DNA of 64,000 nt from Rhizobium sp. P38BS-XIX. Lineage in GTDB: Bacteria > Pseudomonadota > Alphaproteobacteria > Rhizobiales > Rhizobiaceae. Positions 18,442 to 27,995 of the stretch are shown piece by piece. The notes under the pieces were generated by a model. The model saw nothing but the letters and a program-made list of their open reading frames with translations. It was not told where the DNA came from and did not search any database. How positions within the stretch are numbered: position 1 is the stretch's first letter; each line of letters opens with the position of its first letter. Made by a program: the position numbers and the translations under genes. Location of the stretch: assembly GCF_012641435.1 (NCBI RefSeq), contig NZ_JABAIJ010000001.1:1817053-1881052 (forward strand), read 5' to 3'.

Positions 18442-20868
18442 CTAGGCACGCATCCTTGCACCATCGGCATCGAACAACGGCTCGACCTGCAGTCTTGCGG
18501 GCAGAAGCTGACCGAGCAGCTCGATCTGCCAACCCTGCGAGTCGTCGGCGATCTCCTTCGGCACGTAGCCGACGGCAACGGAGAGTCCCGATGCATGGGC
18601 ATAGCCGCCCGACGTCACCCAGCCGCAGACGGCGCCATTGTGATAGATGGGCTCATCCCCGATGACGTCGGCATCGTTGGCGCTTAGAATGAAGGTGCGC
18701 AGCCGCAGCGTTCCGCCTTCGGCCTTCTCCTTGGCCGCAGCAGCCTTGCCGACGAAATCCGCCTCCTTGGACAGCGCGACGAATCGATTGAGACCGGCCT
18801 CGAACGGCCCGTAGAGCGGCCGATATTCCCGCGACCAGCTGCCGTAGGACTTGTCCAGACGCAGCGCATTCAGCGCCCTCAGACCGAAGAGGCGGATGTC
18901 GAACTCCGCGCCTTCCTGCATCAGAAGATCGAAAATATAGCGCTGATGCTCCGGCTTCATCCAGATTTCGTAGCCGAGGTCGCCCGTATAAGAGACGCGG
19001 CCGACGATGGCGGGCGCCATGCCGATATCCATGCGCCGGATCGACATGAAGGGGAAGGCAGCCGTCGACAGATCTTGATGCGTCAGCTTCTGCAGCAGCT
19101 TGCGGGCGTTCGGACCGGCAATCGAGAGACCGAGGAGAGAAAGGCCGAGTGCCTGTAGTTCGACGGAGCCGTCCTTGGGCAGCAGGCTTTCGAACCAGCG
19201 CATATGATAGGCTTCAGCAATACCGGAGCCGATGAGAAGGAAATCCCCCTCACCGAGCTTCGCCAGCGTGAAATCACCGATCAGCTTTCCGTCGTGCTTG
19301 AGCATTGGCGCGAGCGTCATGCGGCCGATGGCTGGGATACGGCAGGTCAGCAGCGTGTCTAGGAAGGCTTCCGCACCCGGTCCCTTCACCGAATACTTGG
19401 CAAAGCCTGAAGTCTCCATCAGCCCGACGCTCTCGCGCACCGCCTTGGCTTCGGCAGCGACGACATCGAAATCGTTGGAGCGACGCCAGGAGAACTGATC
19501 GACCTCGCCCTTCGGCGCGAACCATAACGCCTGTTCCAGACCGTAGTAGGCACCGAAGACGCCGCCGGCATCCTTCAGCTTATCGTAGATCGGCGTCGTC
19601 AGCAGCGGACGCGCGGCCGGCAGCTCTTCGTTCGGATAGCGGATCGAGAAGCGGCGGGCGTAGTTCTCACGCACCTTGGCATTGGTATAGGCGAGCGTCG
19701 CATAGTCGCCATAGCGGGAGACGTCCATGGCGAAGACGTCGAAGCCCGGATCGCCGTAGATCATCCAGTTGGCGAGCGCGAGACCGACGCCGCCGCCCTG
19801 GCTGAAGCCGGCCATGACGGCGCAGGCCGACCAGTAGTTGCGAAGCCCGCGTACCGGTCCGACGAGCGGGTTGCCATCGGGCGAGAAGGTGAACGGGCCG
19901 TTGATGATCCGCTTGATGCCCGCATTGTTGAAAGCCGGGAAATGGCGGAAGCCGACTTCCAGCTCCGGCGTGATACGCTCGATGTCCTCGGCCAGCAGCT
20001 CATGACCGAAATCCCAGGGCGTCGTCACCGGCGACCATGGGCGACACGCCTTTTCATAGGTGCCCATCAGCATGCCCTGCCGCTCCTGGCGAAGATAGAT
20101 CTCGCCGTCGAAGTCGACGCAGTGCATCAGCTCCTTGCCCGTCGTCTTGTTGAAGTCGATGACCTCGGGCATGTCCTCGGTGATGAGGTACATATGCTCC
20201 ATCGCGAGCACCGGCAGTTCCAGACCCACCATGCGGCCGACTTCGCGCGCCCAGAGACCGGCGGCGTTGACGACATGCTCGGCGATGATCTCGCCCTGGT
20301 TGGTGATGACACGCCAGGAACCATCCTCGCGCTGCACCAACTCTTCCACCTTGGTGTGGAGATAAATGTCGGCACCATTCTTCTTGGCCGAGCGGGCATA
20401 GGCATGGGTGGTGCCGTAGGGGTCGAGATGGCCTTCGACGGGATCGTAGAGAGCACCGACGAACTGATCGGGATCGAGAAGCGGCATCATCTCATGCGCC
20501 TCCTTCGGCGTCAGCAGCGTCGCTTCAAGACCATTATAACGCCCCTTGGCAAGAATGGACTTCAGCCAATCGAAGCGCTGCGGCGTTGCGGCCAGCATCA
20601 GGCCGGAGGTCAGGTGCAGGCCGATGTCCTGGCCGGAATATTCCTCGATCTCCTTGTAGAGCTCGACGGTATATTTCTGCAGCTTGGCAACGTTCGGATC
20701 GCCGTTGATCGTATGCATGCCGCCGGCGGCATGCCAGGTCGATCCGGATGTCAGCTCGGAGCGCTCAAGCAGCACCACATCCTTCCAGCCGAATTTCGTC
20801 AGGTGATAGAGCACCGAACATCCGACGACACCGCCACCGATGACGACGACCTTGGCATGGCTTTTCAT
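18442..20868 (-). CDS. FAD-dependent oxidoreductase with GcvT domain (sarcosine/dimethylglycine dehydrogenase type)
   Basis: The 808-residue product combines an N-terminal D-amino-acid-oxidase/glycine-oxidase FAD domain with a C-terminal folate-binding aminomethyltransferase-like domain. The FAD motif is VVVIGGGVVGCSVLYHLTKFG, and TSGSTWHAAGGMHTINGD contains the His region where flavin is covalently bound in dimethylglycine and sarcosine dehydrogenases. The GcvT part runs from about residue 430, with LSIAGPNARKLLQKLT, YTGDLGYEIWM and RLDKSYGSWSREY. The likely reaction is oxidative demethylation of an N-methyl amine with the methyl going to tetrahydrofolate. It lies downstream of soxBDAG in the same direction, separated by a 220-base gap with a hairpin. 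Confidence 0.88.
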   Translation of the reverse strand: MKSHAKVVVIGGGVVGCSVLYHLTKFGWKDVVLLERSELTSGSTWHAAGGMHTINGDPNVAKLQKYTVELYKEIEEYSGQDIGLHLTSGLMLAATPQRFDWLKSILAKGRYNGLEATLLTPKEAHEMMPLLDPDQFVGALYDPVEGHLDPYGTTHAYARSAKKNGADIYLHTKVEELVQREDGSWRVITNQGEIIAEHVVNAAGLWAREVGRMVGLELPVLAMEHMYLITEDMPEVIDFNKTTGKELMHCVDFDGEIYLRQERQGMLMGTYEKACRPWSPVTTPWDFGHELLAEDIERITPELEVGFRHFPAFNNAGIKRIINGPFTFSPDGNPLVGPVRGLRNYWSACAVMAGFSQGGGVGLALANWMIYGDPGFDVFAMDVSRYGDYATLAYTNAKVRENYARRFSIRYPNEELPAARPLLTTPIYDKLKDAGGVFGAYYGLEQALWFAPKGEVDQFSWRRSNDFDVVAAEAKAVRESVGLMETSGFAKYSVKGPGAEAFLDTLLTCRIPAIGRMTLAPMLKHDGKLIGDFTLAKLGEGDFLLIGSGIAEAYHMRWFESLLPKDGSVELQALGLSLLGLSIAGPNARKLLQKLTHQDLSTAAFPFMSIRRMDIGMAPAIVGRVSYTGDLGYEIWMKPEHQRYIFDLLMQEGAEFDIRLFGLRALNALRLDKSYGSWSREYRPLYGPFEAGLNRFVALSKEADFVGKAAAAKEKAEGGTLRLRTFILSANDADVIGDEPIYHNGAVCGWVTSGGYAHASGLSVAVGYVPKEIADDSQGWQIELLGQLLPARLQVEPLFDADGARMRA

Positions 20869-21034
20869 CTAAGGAATCCCCTGTTTTCGGTACGAAGCCG
20901 CCGAGTGTCTTCCCGAGCGACCGACCGCATTTGAGAGGAAACCTAGAGACTATCCGATAAGCCAAATAGCCCGAACTGCGAAACCGATATGTCTGTTTGC
21001 GCCATCGCAATTGTTCGGATCGCGCCATTGGCCA

Positions 21035-21067
21035 TCGAATGCCCATGCCGGCTGGCTGGGCATTCGA
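21035..21067. terminator. Perfect 11-bp hairpin between soxG and the FAD/GcvT gene
   Basis: TCGAATGCCCA pairs perfectly with TGGGCATTCGA around an 11-base loop, just after the soxG stop on the minus strand. There is no T-tract, so it may be a processing or attenuation hairpin rather than a full terminator. Confidence 0.55.
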
Positions 21068-21088
21068 ACTCCGACGATGCAGGATTTC

Positions 21089-21643
21089 TCAGTCTGCGAA
21101 ACCGGCCGTCAGCGCAAACTCGCGGCCCATCTCCATGATCTCTTCGAAGACGCTGCCGGCATAGGAGCGCGGAACGATGATTTCGAAGCGATCGGGCCCG
21201 GTGCGGGCCACATTGGCGCTGACATGGCAGCACAGCATATTGGCCGAATGCCCCTCGGCAAAAACCTGCGGGTGGAGGTCGACCGCCACGCATTTGGCAA
21301 GGATGCGGCGAACGCTGGGGCCGGAGATAAGCAAAAGGACGCGACCATCGCTTTGCTCGAAAAACGAGACCTTCGCCGGATCAAGCGTAAAGAGATCCCG
21401 CGCCACGCTATCGGCGCCGAGCGTATCGGAGACGACAAACCATTCCCTGGGTCCGACTTCGCGAACAGATACGTCCTTTAATGCCTTCAGGCTTGCCAGC
21501 ACGCTGTCATGATCCCCTGCCCTGCCAAGCACGGAAAAAATGGCTGGGCGGCGCACCACGATGAGGTGATTCGGATTGGCGGCCGCCTCGAAGCCGGAAA
21601 TATGGTCTTCCAGAACATGCCTGTTTTGAAATGCAACGCTCAT
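21089..21643 (-). CDS. soxG: Sarcosine oxidase gamma subunit
   Basis: Gamma subunit of heterotetrameric sarcosine oxidase, 184 residues. The fold is GcvT-like and the family segments VREVGPREWFVVSD, DQSDGRVLLLISGP-like (here EQSDGRVLLLISGPSVRRILAK) and CVAVDLHP are visible. The start at 21643 lies seven bases after the soxA stop, placing it last in the soxBDAG order. The open frame extends into soxA, but that part is not SoxG-like. Confidence 0.9.
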   Translation of the reverse strand: MSVAFQNRHVLEDHISGFEAAANPNHLIVVRRPAIFSVLGRAGDHDSVLASLKALKDVSVREVGPREWFVVSDTLGADSVARDLFTLDPAKVSFFEQSDGRVLLLISGPSVRRILAKCVAVDLHPQVFAEGHSANMLCCHVSANVARTGPDRFEIIVPRSYAGSVFEEIMEMGREFALTAGFAD

Positions 21644-21650
21644 CGATCCA

Positions 21651-24608
21651 TCACCCCAAAAGCTTCTTGTTATCAGGATCGACAAAGACCGGGCTGCAGA
21701 CCTCCGCCGCCACCTCCTCGCCGCGCAATCCGTCCCAGACGGTGACCCGTTCACCGATCCGCTCCCGACCCGACTTCAGGAATGCCAGGGCGATGTGATG
21801 GCCGAGCGTCGGTGAGAAACACACCGAAGAAATATGCCCCTGGTCGTTCAGCGTCGACGGCCTTGCGCCCTCTTTCAGAATATGCGCGCCGGCATGGATC
21901 TCCTTGGCGGTGTCAACCGGCTTCAGGCCCACGAGCTGGCCACGGTCGGCAGCGGTGAGACCGAAGCGGGTCGATAGCCTTTTGCCGATGAAATCCGGCT
22001 TCTGCGTCGACATCATCTTGCCAAGCCCGACATCGTCGGGCGTCGTGCGGCCGTCCAGCTCGCTATGAGTGACATGCCCCTTCTCGATGCGCAGCACATT
22101 GAGGGTCTCGACGCCGTAAGCGCAGATACCATGCGCCTTGCCGGCCTCCATGATCGCGTCGGCGACAGCCTCGCCATAACCGGCTGGCACGGCGAGTTCA
22201 TAAGCCAGTTCACCCGAGAAGGAGATGCGGAACAGGCGTGCTCGCAGCCCTCCCTTCAGCAGCACTTCGGCTGCGGCAAGGAAGGGAAAGAACGCGTCGG
22301 AAATATCGTCCTCGATGATCTGCTCCAGCACCAGCCGGGCCTTTGGCCCGGCAATCGCCATCTGCGCCCATTGATCGGACGAGGACACGAAACGAACGTC
22401 GAGCTGCGGCCAGAGCGTCTGCGCGCAGAATTCCATGTGAGTCATCACCTCGCCGGCCATCGCCGTCGTGGTTGTCATGAAGAAATGATCAGGCGTCAGG
22501 CGGCTTGTCGTACCGTCATCGAAAACCATACCGTCTTCGCGTAGCATCAGGCCGTAGCGAGCCTTACCGATCGGCAGCTTGAGAAAGGCGTTGGAATAGA
22601 TGCGGTTCAGAAACTCAGCCGCATCCTTGCCGAAAATCTCGATCTTGCCGAGCGTCGACACGTCGCAAATGCCGACATTGTTGCGAACGTTCAGCACTTC
22701 ACGGTCGACGCTGTCGCGCCAGCCCTTCTCGCCCGCTCGGGCAAACCAGGATGAGCGATACCAGAGGCCGGCTTCGACGAAGCTCGCGCCATTCTTTTTG
22801 GCCCAGCCATGCAGCGGCGATTCTCTCACCGGCTGAGCATGTTTGTCACGCGCCGTACCAGCCAGCACGCCGAAGGAAACCGGCGTGTAGAACGGCCTGA
22901 ATGTCGTCGTGCCGACAGCGGCCGGAGTGACGCCGCGCATGCCGGCGATAATACCGGCAGCATTGACGTTCCCAAGCTTGCCCTGGTCCGTCGCCATGCC
23001 GCTCGTCGTATAGCGCTTGGCGTGCTCCACATGGCCGAAGCCCTCGCGCAATGCGAGACCCAGATCCTTGGCATGGACATCGTTCTGGAAGTCGACGAAT
23101 GCCTTGTCCTTGGCACCAGGCACATGCCAGATCGCCGCGAAGGACGGATCATAGTCTCCCTCGACATCCGGCAACTCTGCCGCCTGAACCGCGCGACCGA
23201 GGCTTTCGGCAACCAGTCGGCCTTTTTCAGCACCATCGGCAAGGCAGCCCGAAATGCTTTCGATACCGCCGGCCGAGCCGGCGATCTCCAGTTCGCCGCC
23301 GACGAGCGGCGCCATGAAGGCCTGTCTCTCATCCGACCAGACCGGCTTTGCGCCGCGCTGGCAGGCAAGATGAATGATGGGCGACCAGCCACCGGATATG
23401 GCCAGCGCGTCACAGGCGATCAGCTCATCCAGCCCACCGCGATCGGCGATGACGCCGCTGATGCGATATTTGCCCTTGGTCGCGTGGACACTCGCGCCAT
23501 GGACGACGCGAACGCCCTGGGGCGCAGCATCCGTCGACTGGGCGCGCGTATCGAGAATCACAGAAATTTCGACACCGGCAGCAGCGAGATCGCTCGCGGT
23601 TCGGTAACCGGAGCCACCATTGGTAAAGACCGCTACCTTCTGCCCGGCAACGACGCCATAGCGGTTGAGATAGCTGCGCATGGCGCCCGCCATCATCACA
23701 CCCGGACGATCGTTGCCGCCGAACACCAGCGGCCGCTCTTCGGCGCCGGAAGCCAAAATGGCGCGCTTGGCGGCAATGCGCCAGAGGCGCTCCACCGGCA
23801 GGTCACGCGAAGGCATCGCAACATGTTTTTGCACCTTCTCGACCGCGCCGAAAACATTACCGTCATACCAGCCGAACACGGTCGTCCGCGGCATCAGGGT
23901 CACATTCTCGAAGCTCTGCAGCTCGTGAAGCGTCGCCTGGACGAATATGTCGGCGGACACGCCACCGATCGTCAGCTTTTCCGAAAGCAGCGATCCGCCG
24001 AAGCGGAAGCCCTCATCCGCCAGCACAACGCGCAAGCCCGCGCGGGCAGCGGTCAAAGCCGCCATCAAGCCTGCAGGACCGGAACCGATGACGAGCAGAT
24101 CGCAATGCGCCCAGGCTTTTTCATAGCGGTCCGGATCGGCCTGCATGACCGCCTTGCCGAGGCCGGCCGCGCGCCGGATGATTGGCTCGTAAACCTTCTC
24201 CCAGAAGGCAGCCGGCCACATGAAGGTCTTGTAGTAGAAGCCGGCGCCAAGGAACGGCGAAAGCAACCCGTTGATCGAGCCGATATCGTGCTTCAGCGAC
24301 GGCCAGCAGTTCTGGCTCTCTGCCGTCATGCCCTGATAAAGCTCGGCGACGGTGGCGCGCGTATTCGGCTCGGTGCGGCCATCCTTTCCGATGGTGACCA
24401 ATGCATTGGGCTCGGCCGAGCCCGCCGTCAGAATGCCGCGTGGACGATGGTACTTGAAGCTGCGCCCCACCAGCAGCTGATCGTTGGCAAGGAGAGCGGC
24501 GGCGAGCGTATCGCCCTCCAGCCCCTTCATTTCCTTGCCGTCAAACTGAAAGGACAGCGGACGAAGGCGATTGACTAGGCCGCCGGTCGACAGACGATAG
24601 GATGTCAT
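21651..24608 (-). CDS. soxA: Sarcosine oxidase alpha subunit
   Basis: Large subunit of heterotetrameric sarcosine oxidase, which converts sarcosine, oxygen and tetrahydrofolate to glycine, hydrogen peroxide and methylene-tetrahydrofolate. The product is 985 residues. The N-terminal part has a ferredoxin-like segment (GLEGDTLAAALLAND, RSFKYHRPRGILTAGSAEPN) and then a dinucleotide-binding domain with VIGSGPAGLMAALTAARAG. The C-terminal part from about residue 600 is a GcvT-type folate-binding domain (MAIAGPKARLVLEQI, FSGELAYELAVPAGYG, LRIEKGHVTHSELDGRTTP). The ATG at 24608 overlaps the soxD stop by four bases and has AGGAGG upstream. Confidence 0.95.
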   Translation of the reverse strand: MTSYRLSTGGLVNRLRPLSFQFDGKEMKGLEGDTLAAALLANDQLLVGRSFKYHRPRGILTAGSAEPNALVTIGKDGRTEPNTRATVAELYQGMTAESQNCWPSLKHDIGSINGLLSPFLGAGFYYKTFMWPAAFWEKVYEPIIRRAAGLGKAVMQADPDRYEKAWAHCDLLVIGSGPAGLMAALTAARAGLRVVLADEGFRFGGSLLSEKLTIGGVSADIFVQATLHELQSFENVTLMPRTTVFGWYDGNVFGAVEKVQKHVAMPSRDLPVERLWRIAAKRAILASGAEERPLVFGGNDRPGVMMAGAMRSYLNRYGVVAGQKVAVFTNGGSGYRTASDLAAAGVEISVILDTRAQSTDAAPQGVRVVHGASVHATKGKYRISGVIADRGGLDELIACDALAISGGWSPIIHLACQRGAKPVWSDERQAFMAPLVGGELEIAGSAGGIESISGCLADGAEKGRLVAESLGRAVQAAELPDVEGDYDPSFAAIWHVPGAKDKAFVDFQNDVHAKDLGLALREGFGHVEHAKRYTTSGMATDQGKLGNVNAAGIIAGMRGVTPAAVGTTTFRPFYTPVSFGVLAGTARDKHAQPVRESPLHGWAKKNGASFVEAGLWYRSSWFARAGEKGWRDSVDREVLNVRNNVGICDVSTLGKIEIFGKDAAEFLNRIYSNAFLKLPIGKARYGLMLREDGMVFDDGTTSRLTPDHFFMTTTTAMAGEVMTHMEFCAQTLWPQLDVRFVSSSDQWAQMAIAGPKARLVLEQIIEDDISDAFFPFLAAAEVLLKGGLRARLFRISFSGELAYELAVPAGYGEAVADAIMEAGKAHGICAYGVETLNVLRIEKGHVTHSELDGRTTPDDVGLGKMMSTQKPDFIGKRLSTRFGLTAADRGQLVGLKPVDTAKEIHAGAHILKEGARPSTLNDQGHISSVCFSPTLGHHIALAFLKSGRERIGERVTVWDGLRGEEVAAEVCSPVFVDPDNKKLLG

Positions 24609-24883
24609 CGTGCCGCCTCCTTCGCCTTGTCTTCGGCATCGATGACGGAAAACACCTCGTGGGTCACGTTGCTGCGGTCGACAACCAGCCAACGGCGGCA
24701 GCCGGCAGCGTGATGCCAGAATTCCTGAATCCGGCCGCGCTCGTTGTCGCGGATGAACACATAACGGTTCCAGTCTTCATCCGTTGCCGCAGGCGCGGGA
24801 CGGACGACGGAGGCCGAGCCGCGAATGGAGAATTCTTCCTTGGGTCGCACGCCGCAATGCGGGCAGTTGATCAAGCTTGCCAT
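24605..24883 (-). CDS. soxD: Sarcosine oxidase delta subunit
   Basis: Small zinc-binding subunit of sarcosine oxidase, 92 residues. The zinc ligands are visible as Cys7 and Cys10 (NCPHCG) and a His-Ala-Ala-Gly-Cys unit (His57 or His58 and Cys62) in QEFWHHAAGCRRW. It also has YVFIRDNERGRIQEFW, diagnostic of SoxD. It starts 13 bases after the soxB stop and overlaps soxA by four bases. The longer open frame to 24985 lies in soxB and is not used. Confidence 0.93.
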   Translation of the reverse strand: MASLINCPHCGVRPKEEFSIRGSASVVRPAPAATDEDWNRYVFIRDNERGRIQEFWHHAAGCRRWLVVDRSNVTHEVFSVIDAEDKAKEAAR

Positions 24884-24896
24884 TGGTATTGTGCCC

Positions 24897-26150
24897 TCAA
24901 TGCAGGTTCGGCTGCGGACCCTTGCCGCCTTCGTCGATCGCAAAGCCGCGCTCGAAGCGGTCAAGACGCAGGAGGCGGCTGACATCGTGGCTCTCGCCCT
25001 TGGCGATCAGATGCGCGAAGCAGAAGCCCGAGGCCGGCGTCGCTTTGAAGCCGCCATAGTTCCAGCCGCAGTTCAGATAGAGATTTTCGATGGGCGTGCG
25101 ATCGATGATCGGCGATCCGTCCATGCTCATGTCCATGACGCCGCCCCAGGCGCGCAACACCCGGACACGCGAAAGGCCGGGGATAAGCGCCACCCCCTCC
25201 TCTATCGTATGCTCGACGGTCGCCAGATTGCCGCGCTGCGCGTAGGAGCTGTAGTAGTCGATATCGGCACCGAAGACCAAGCCGCCCTTGTCTGACTGCG
25301 AGATATAAAAGTGTCCTGCACCATAGGTGATGACATTGTCGATAACCGGCTTCAGACCTTCGGAGACGAATGCCTGCAGGACGTGCGTTTCGATCGGCAA
25401 CTCCAGATCGGCCATATTGCCAAGGATCGACGTGTGGCCCGCGGCGGCGAGCGCCAGTTTGTTGCAGCCAATGAAACCGCGATTGGTTTCGACGCCCGTC
25501 ACAGCACCGCCCTCATCGCGCCGGATGCCGATCACTTCGCATTGCTGGATGAGATCCACACCCCGGCTGTCGGCGCCGCGCGCATAACCCCAGGCGACGG
25601 CATCGTGCCGCGCCGTACCGCCACGCCGCTGCAACAGGCCGCCGAGAATCGGAAAGCGCGCATGGTCGAAGTTCAGATAAGGCATCATCCGGCGAACCTG
25701 CTCGCGGTTCAGAAGCTCCGCATCGACGCCGTGCATGCGCATGGCGTTGCCACGTCGGGCATAGGCATCGCGCTGTCCATCGGAATGGAACAGATTGACG
25801 ATACCGCGCTGGGACACCATGGCGTTATAATTGAAATCCTGCTCCAGCCCTTCCCAGAGCTTCATCGATAACTCATAGAAAGGCTCGTTGCCCGGCAGCA
25901 GGTAATTGGACCGGATGATCGTCGTGTTGCGGCCGACATTGCCCGAGCCGATATAGCTCTTTTCGAGCACCGCGACATTGGTGATGCCGAACTCCTTGGC
26001 GAGATAATAGGCTGTCGCCAATCCATGCCCGCCGCCGCCGACGATGATGACATCATAATGGGGTTTTGGCTCCGGTGTCCGCCAGACCGGCTGCCAATGG
26101 CGATTGCCGGAAAACGCCTGTTTTAGAAGCTGATATGCGGAATAACGCAT
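24897..26150 (-). CDS. soxB: Sarcosine oxidase beta subunit
   Basis: FAD- and FMN-bearing catalytic subunit of sarcosine oxidase, 417 residues. The FAD Rossmann motif is DVIIVGGGGHGLATAYYLAKEFG at about residue 33. His182, in the segment RRGGTARHDAVAWGYARGAD, matches the position where FMN is covalently attached in characterised SoxB. NVGRNTTIIRSNYL and WGGVMDMSMDGSPIID are also typical. The start at 26150 follows an AGGGTGA site. It is the first gene of the operon and is divergent from cysQ across a 294-base gap that must hold both promoters. Confidence 0.95.
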   Translation of the reverse strand: MRYSAYQLLKQAFSGNRHWQPVWRTPEPKPHYDVIIVGGGGHGLATAYYLAKEFGITNVAVLEKSYIGSGNVGRNTTIIRSNYLLPGNEPFYELSMKLWEGLEQDFNYNAMVSQRGIVNLFHSDGQRDAYARRGNAMRMHGVDAELLNREQVRRMMPYLNFDHARFPILGGLLQRRGGTARHDAVAWGYARGADSRGVDLIQQCEVIGIRRDEGGAVTGVETNRGFIGCNKLALAAAGHTSILGNMADLELPIETHVLQAFVSEGLKPVIDNVITYGAGHFYISQSDKGGLVFGADIDYYSSYAQRGNLATVEHTIEEGVALIPGLSRVRVLRAWGGVMDMSMDGSPIIDRTPIENLYLNCGWNYGGFKATPASGFCFAHLIAKGESHDVSRLLRLDRFERGFAIDEGGKGPQPNLH

Positions 26151-26444
26151 GCATTCACCCTGATCCCTATCCGGCCGCACATTCGCACATGCAATAAAAA
26201 CGACAAGTCCCGAAAGGACGAAAACACTTCGCAAACAGAACATGTTCTTTTCCGAATGCGCAGCTGCGGTTGTCTCCCAAATGACACGCCTCGGTGGTCG
26301 AACTCAATTCCCGCCCACGCAACGACGCACGACTTTATTGCGAAAGCCGCGCCATACGAGTAAGTCATAGAAGGCCGGATCGCTTAAACCCTAAATTTCA
26401 TGGTCGCGACTTCCTATATGATGTCCGGAGCATAAGGCGCGAAC

Positions 26445-27263
26445 ATGGCGCGGAAGACGAATAGGCAAATGCTTGCGACATTCGAAAAGGCGGCACTGGA
26501 AGCGGGTCAGGCCATATTGGAGGTCTATCGCGCCGGATATACTGTCGCCCTGAAGCAGGATATGAGCCCCGTCACGCTTGCCGACGAGCGGGCAGAACAC
26601 ATCATTTTGGAGCATCTGGCTCGCGATTTTCCGGATATCCCAGCGATCGCAGAGGAATCGGTCGCGGCCGGCAAGGTTCCCGATATCAACGGCCACTCGT
26701 TTTTCCTGGTCGATCCGCTCGATGGCACGCGTGAGTTCATCGAGCATCGCGACGAATTCACCGTCAACATCGCCTATATAGAAAAGGGCGTCCCGATTGC
26801 CGGCATCGTCTATGCCCCCGCCCTTGGCGTGGCCTTTACCGGCGAAGCCGGCAGAGCCCGCAAACTGATCATCGACGACCAGTTTGCCGTGGCGGATCGG
26901 CTGACCATTGCCGTGCGCGAGCGGCCTGCCCATCTCACCGCGCTCGCCAGCCGATGCAACAGCAATAAGACGACCGAGAGCTTTCTGTCGGACAATGCCG
27001 TTTCCGCCTGCGCGTCTATCGGTTCGTCGCTCAAGTTCTGTCTGCTTGCCGAGGGCAAGGCCGACGTCTATCCGCGCTTTGCCCGCACCATGGAATGGGA
27101 TACCGCGGCCGGCGATGCCGTCCTGCGCGCAGCCGGCGGGGTGACGCTCACAGTCGATGGACGCGCCCTCGCCTATGGCAAGATCGACCAGAGCGAAGAC
27201 AGCGACTTTGCCAATCCGCACTTCATTTGCTGGGGCGGCAAGAAACCCGCCCTACACGCATAG
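26445..27263 (+). CDS. cysQ: 3'(2'),5'-bisphosphate nucleotidase CysQ
   Basis: Magnesium-dependent phosphatase of the inositol monophosphatase superfamily. It removes the 3'-phosphate of PAP/PAPS and so protects sulfate assimilation. The 272-residue product has the metal-binding motifs EESVAAG (first Glu), DPLDGTREF, and WDTAAGDAVLRAAGG near the C-terminus. The DPLDGTREFI form is the CysQ rather than SuhB version. The ATG at 26445 has AAGGCG upstream; an ATG at 26469 is an alternative. It is divergent from soxB and appears monocistronic. Confidence 0.92.
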   Translation: MARKTNRQMLATFEKAALEAGQAILEVYRAGYTVALKQDMSPVTLADERAEHIILEHLARDFPDIPAIAEESVAAGKVPDINGHSFFLVDPLDGTREFIEHRDEFTVNIAYIEKGVPIAGIVYAPALGVAFTGEAGRARKLIIDDQFAVADRLTIAVRERPAHLTALASRCNSNKTTESFLSDNAVSACASIGSSLKFCLLAEGKADVYPRFARTMEWDTAAGDAVLRAAGGVTLTVDGRALAYGKIDQSEDSDFANPHFICWGGKKPALHA

Positions 27264-27556
27264 GGTCATTTTTTTCGATAAAAACATCGAAATACACGCA
27301 ATCTGATAATCTCCTCACATAGGAGTTTTTCAGCTTAAAAGCGTAAGTTTTGACTGACAAAAAATGATATTATCAAAGCGATTTTTCCTGAAATAACAGG
27401 GAATTATGCGGATTCTCGCTCGTTTGCCCGAGGGCAAATCACCAGGCCGCCACATTCATTAAAATTCTTAGCAAAGTCTTACTATGTGCTTAGGCAATTT
27501 TTAAATGTGGCAAGATAGAGTGCCTCTCGTGGTCTTGAGTGTGTGTAGAGAGTCCA
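27264..27556. other. Upstream region of sciP
   Basis: A 293-base AT-rich gap. It contains a small palindrome at 27273-27292 (TTTCGAT, six bases, ATCGAAA) just after cysQ, and two GANTC methylation sites (27411 and 27549), the latter a few bases before the sciP ATG. GANTC sites near promoters often mark CcrM-responsive cell-cycle genes in this class. No clear CtrA site was found. Confidence 0.5.
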
Positions 27557-27832
27557 ATGACCGAAATGATACGTCCCCGAGTGAAGTATGTCATCGGCCC
27601 CGATGGCAGCCCGCTGACGATAGCAGATCTTCCGCCGCCGAATACGCGCCGTTGGGTCATACGTCGTAAGGCAGAGGTTGTCGCCGCTGTGCGTGGTGGT
27701 CTGCTCAGCTTGGAAGAAGCTTGCGAACGTTATACGTTGACCGTCGAAGAGTTCCTCTCCTGGCAGTCGTCCATCAATACGCATGGCCTTGCAGGCCTTC
27801 GGACGACACGCATACAGCAGTATCGCCACTGA
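27557..27832 (+). CDS. sciP: CtrA inhibitor SciP (DUF1153)
   Basis: Small helix-turn-helix protein that binds CtrA and blocks transcription of CtrA-activated genes in G1 cells in Caulobacter. The 91-residue product starts MTEMIRPRVKYVIGPDGSPL and contains LPPPNTRRWVIRRKAEVVAAV, LSLEEACERYTLTVEEFLSWQ and the DNA-binding basic C-terminus, all characteristic of SciP. The ATG at 27557 gives the family length; the frame extends six codons upstream from a weaker start. It is 2.2 kb from ctrA, followed by a strong terminator, so it forms its own transcription unit. Confidence 0.93.
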   Translation: MTEMIRPRVKYVIGPDGSPLTIADLPPPNTRRWVIRRKAEVVAAVRGGLLSLEEACERYTLTVEEFLSWQSSINTHGLAGLRTTRIQQYRH

Positions 27833-27864
27833 CAGCGACAGCACGACCTTAATTCAATCTTTTC

Positions 27865-27903
27865 TTCGGGCCTCTTTCCTCGCGGAACAGAGGCCCGAAT
27901 TGT
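27865..27903 (+). terminator. Terminator after sciP
   Basis: TTCGGGCCTCT and AGAGGCCCGAA form a perfect 11-pair stem around a 13-base loop, followed by TTGTTTG, 33 bases after the sciP stop. Confidence 0.8.
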
Positions 27904-27995
27904 TTGCACGCCGAATGCCCGGCCGGTCGTACCAGGCCTGTGCTTGAGGGCTTGGAGTGCTACGATTGATCCGCTGCAAGCGGAGAATCGAAACT

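Noticed and set aside
26391..27221. 276-codon minus-strand frame over cysQ
   Set aside because: It is the mirror of cysQ in a GC-rich frame; the plus-strand product has all the metal-binding motifs.
27440..27490. CtrA box upstream of sciP
   Set aside because: TTAG-N7-TTAC near 27470 has two mismatches to the consensus, which is common by chance in AT-rich DNA, so it was not listed as a site.
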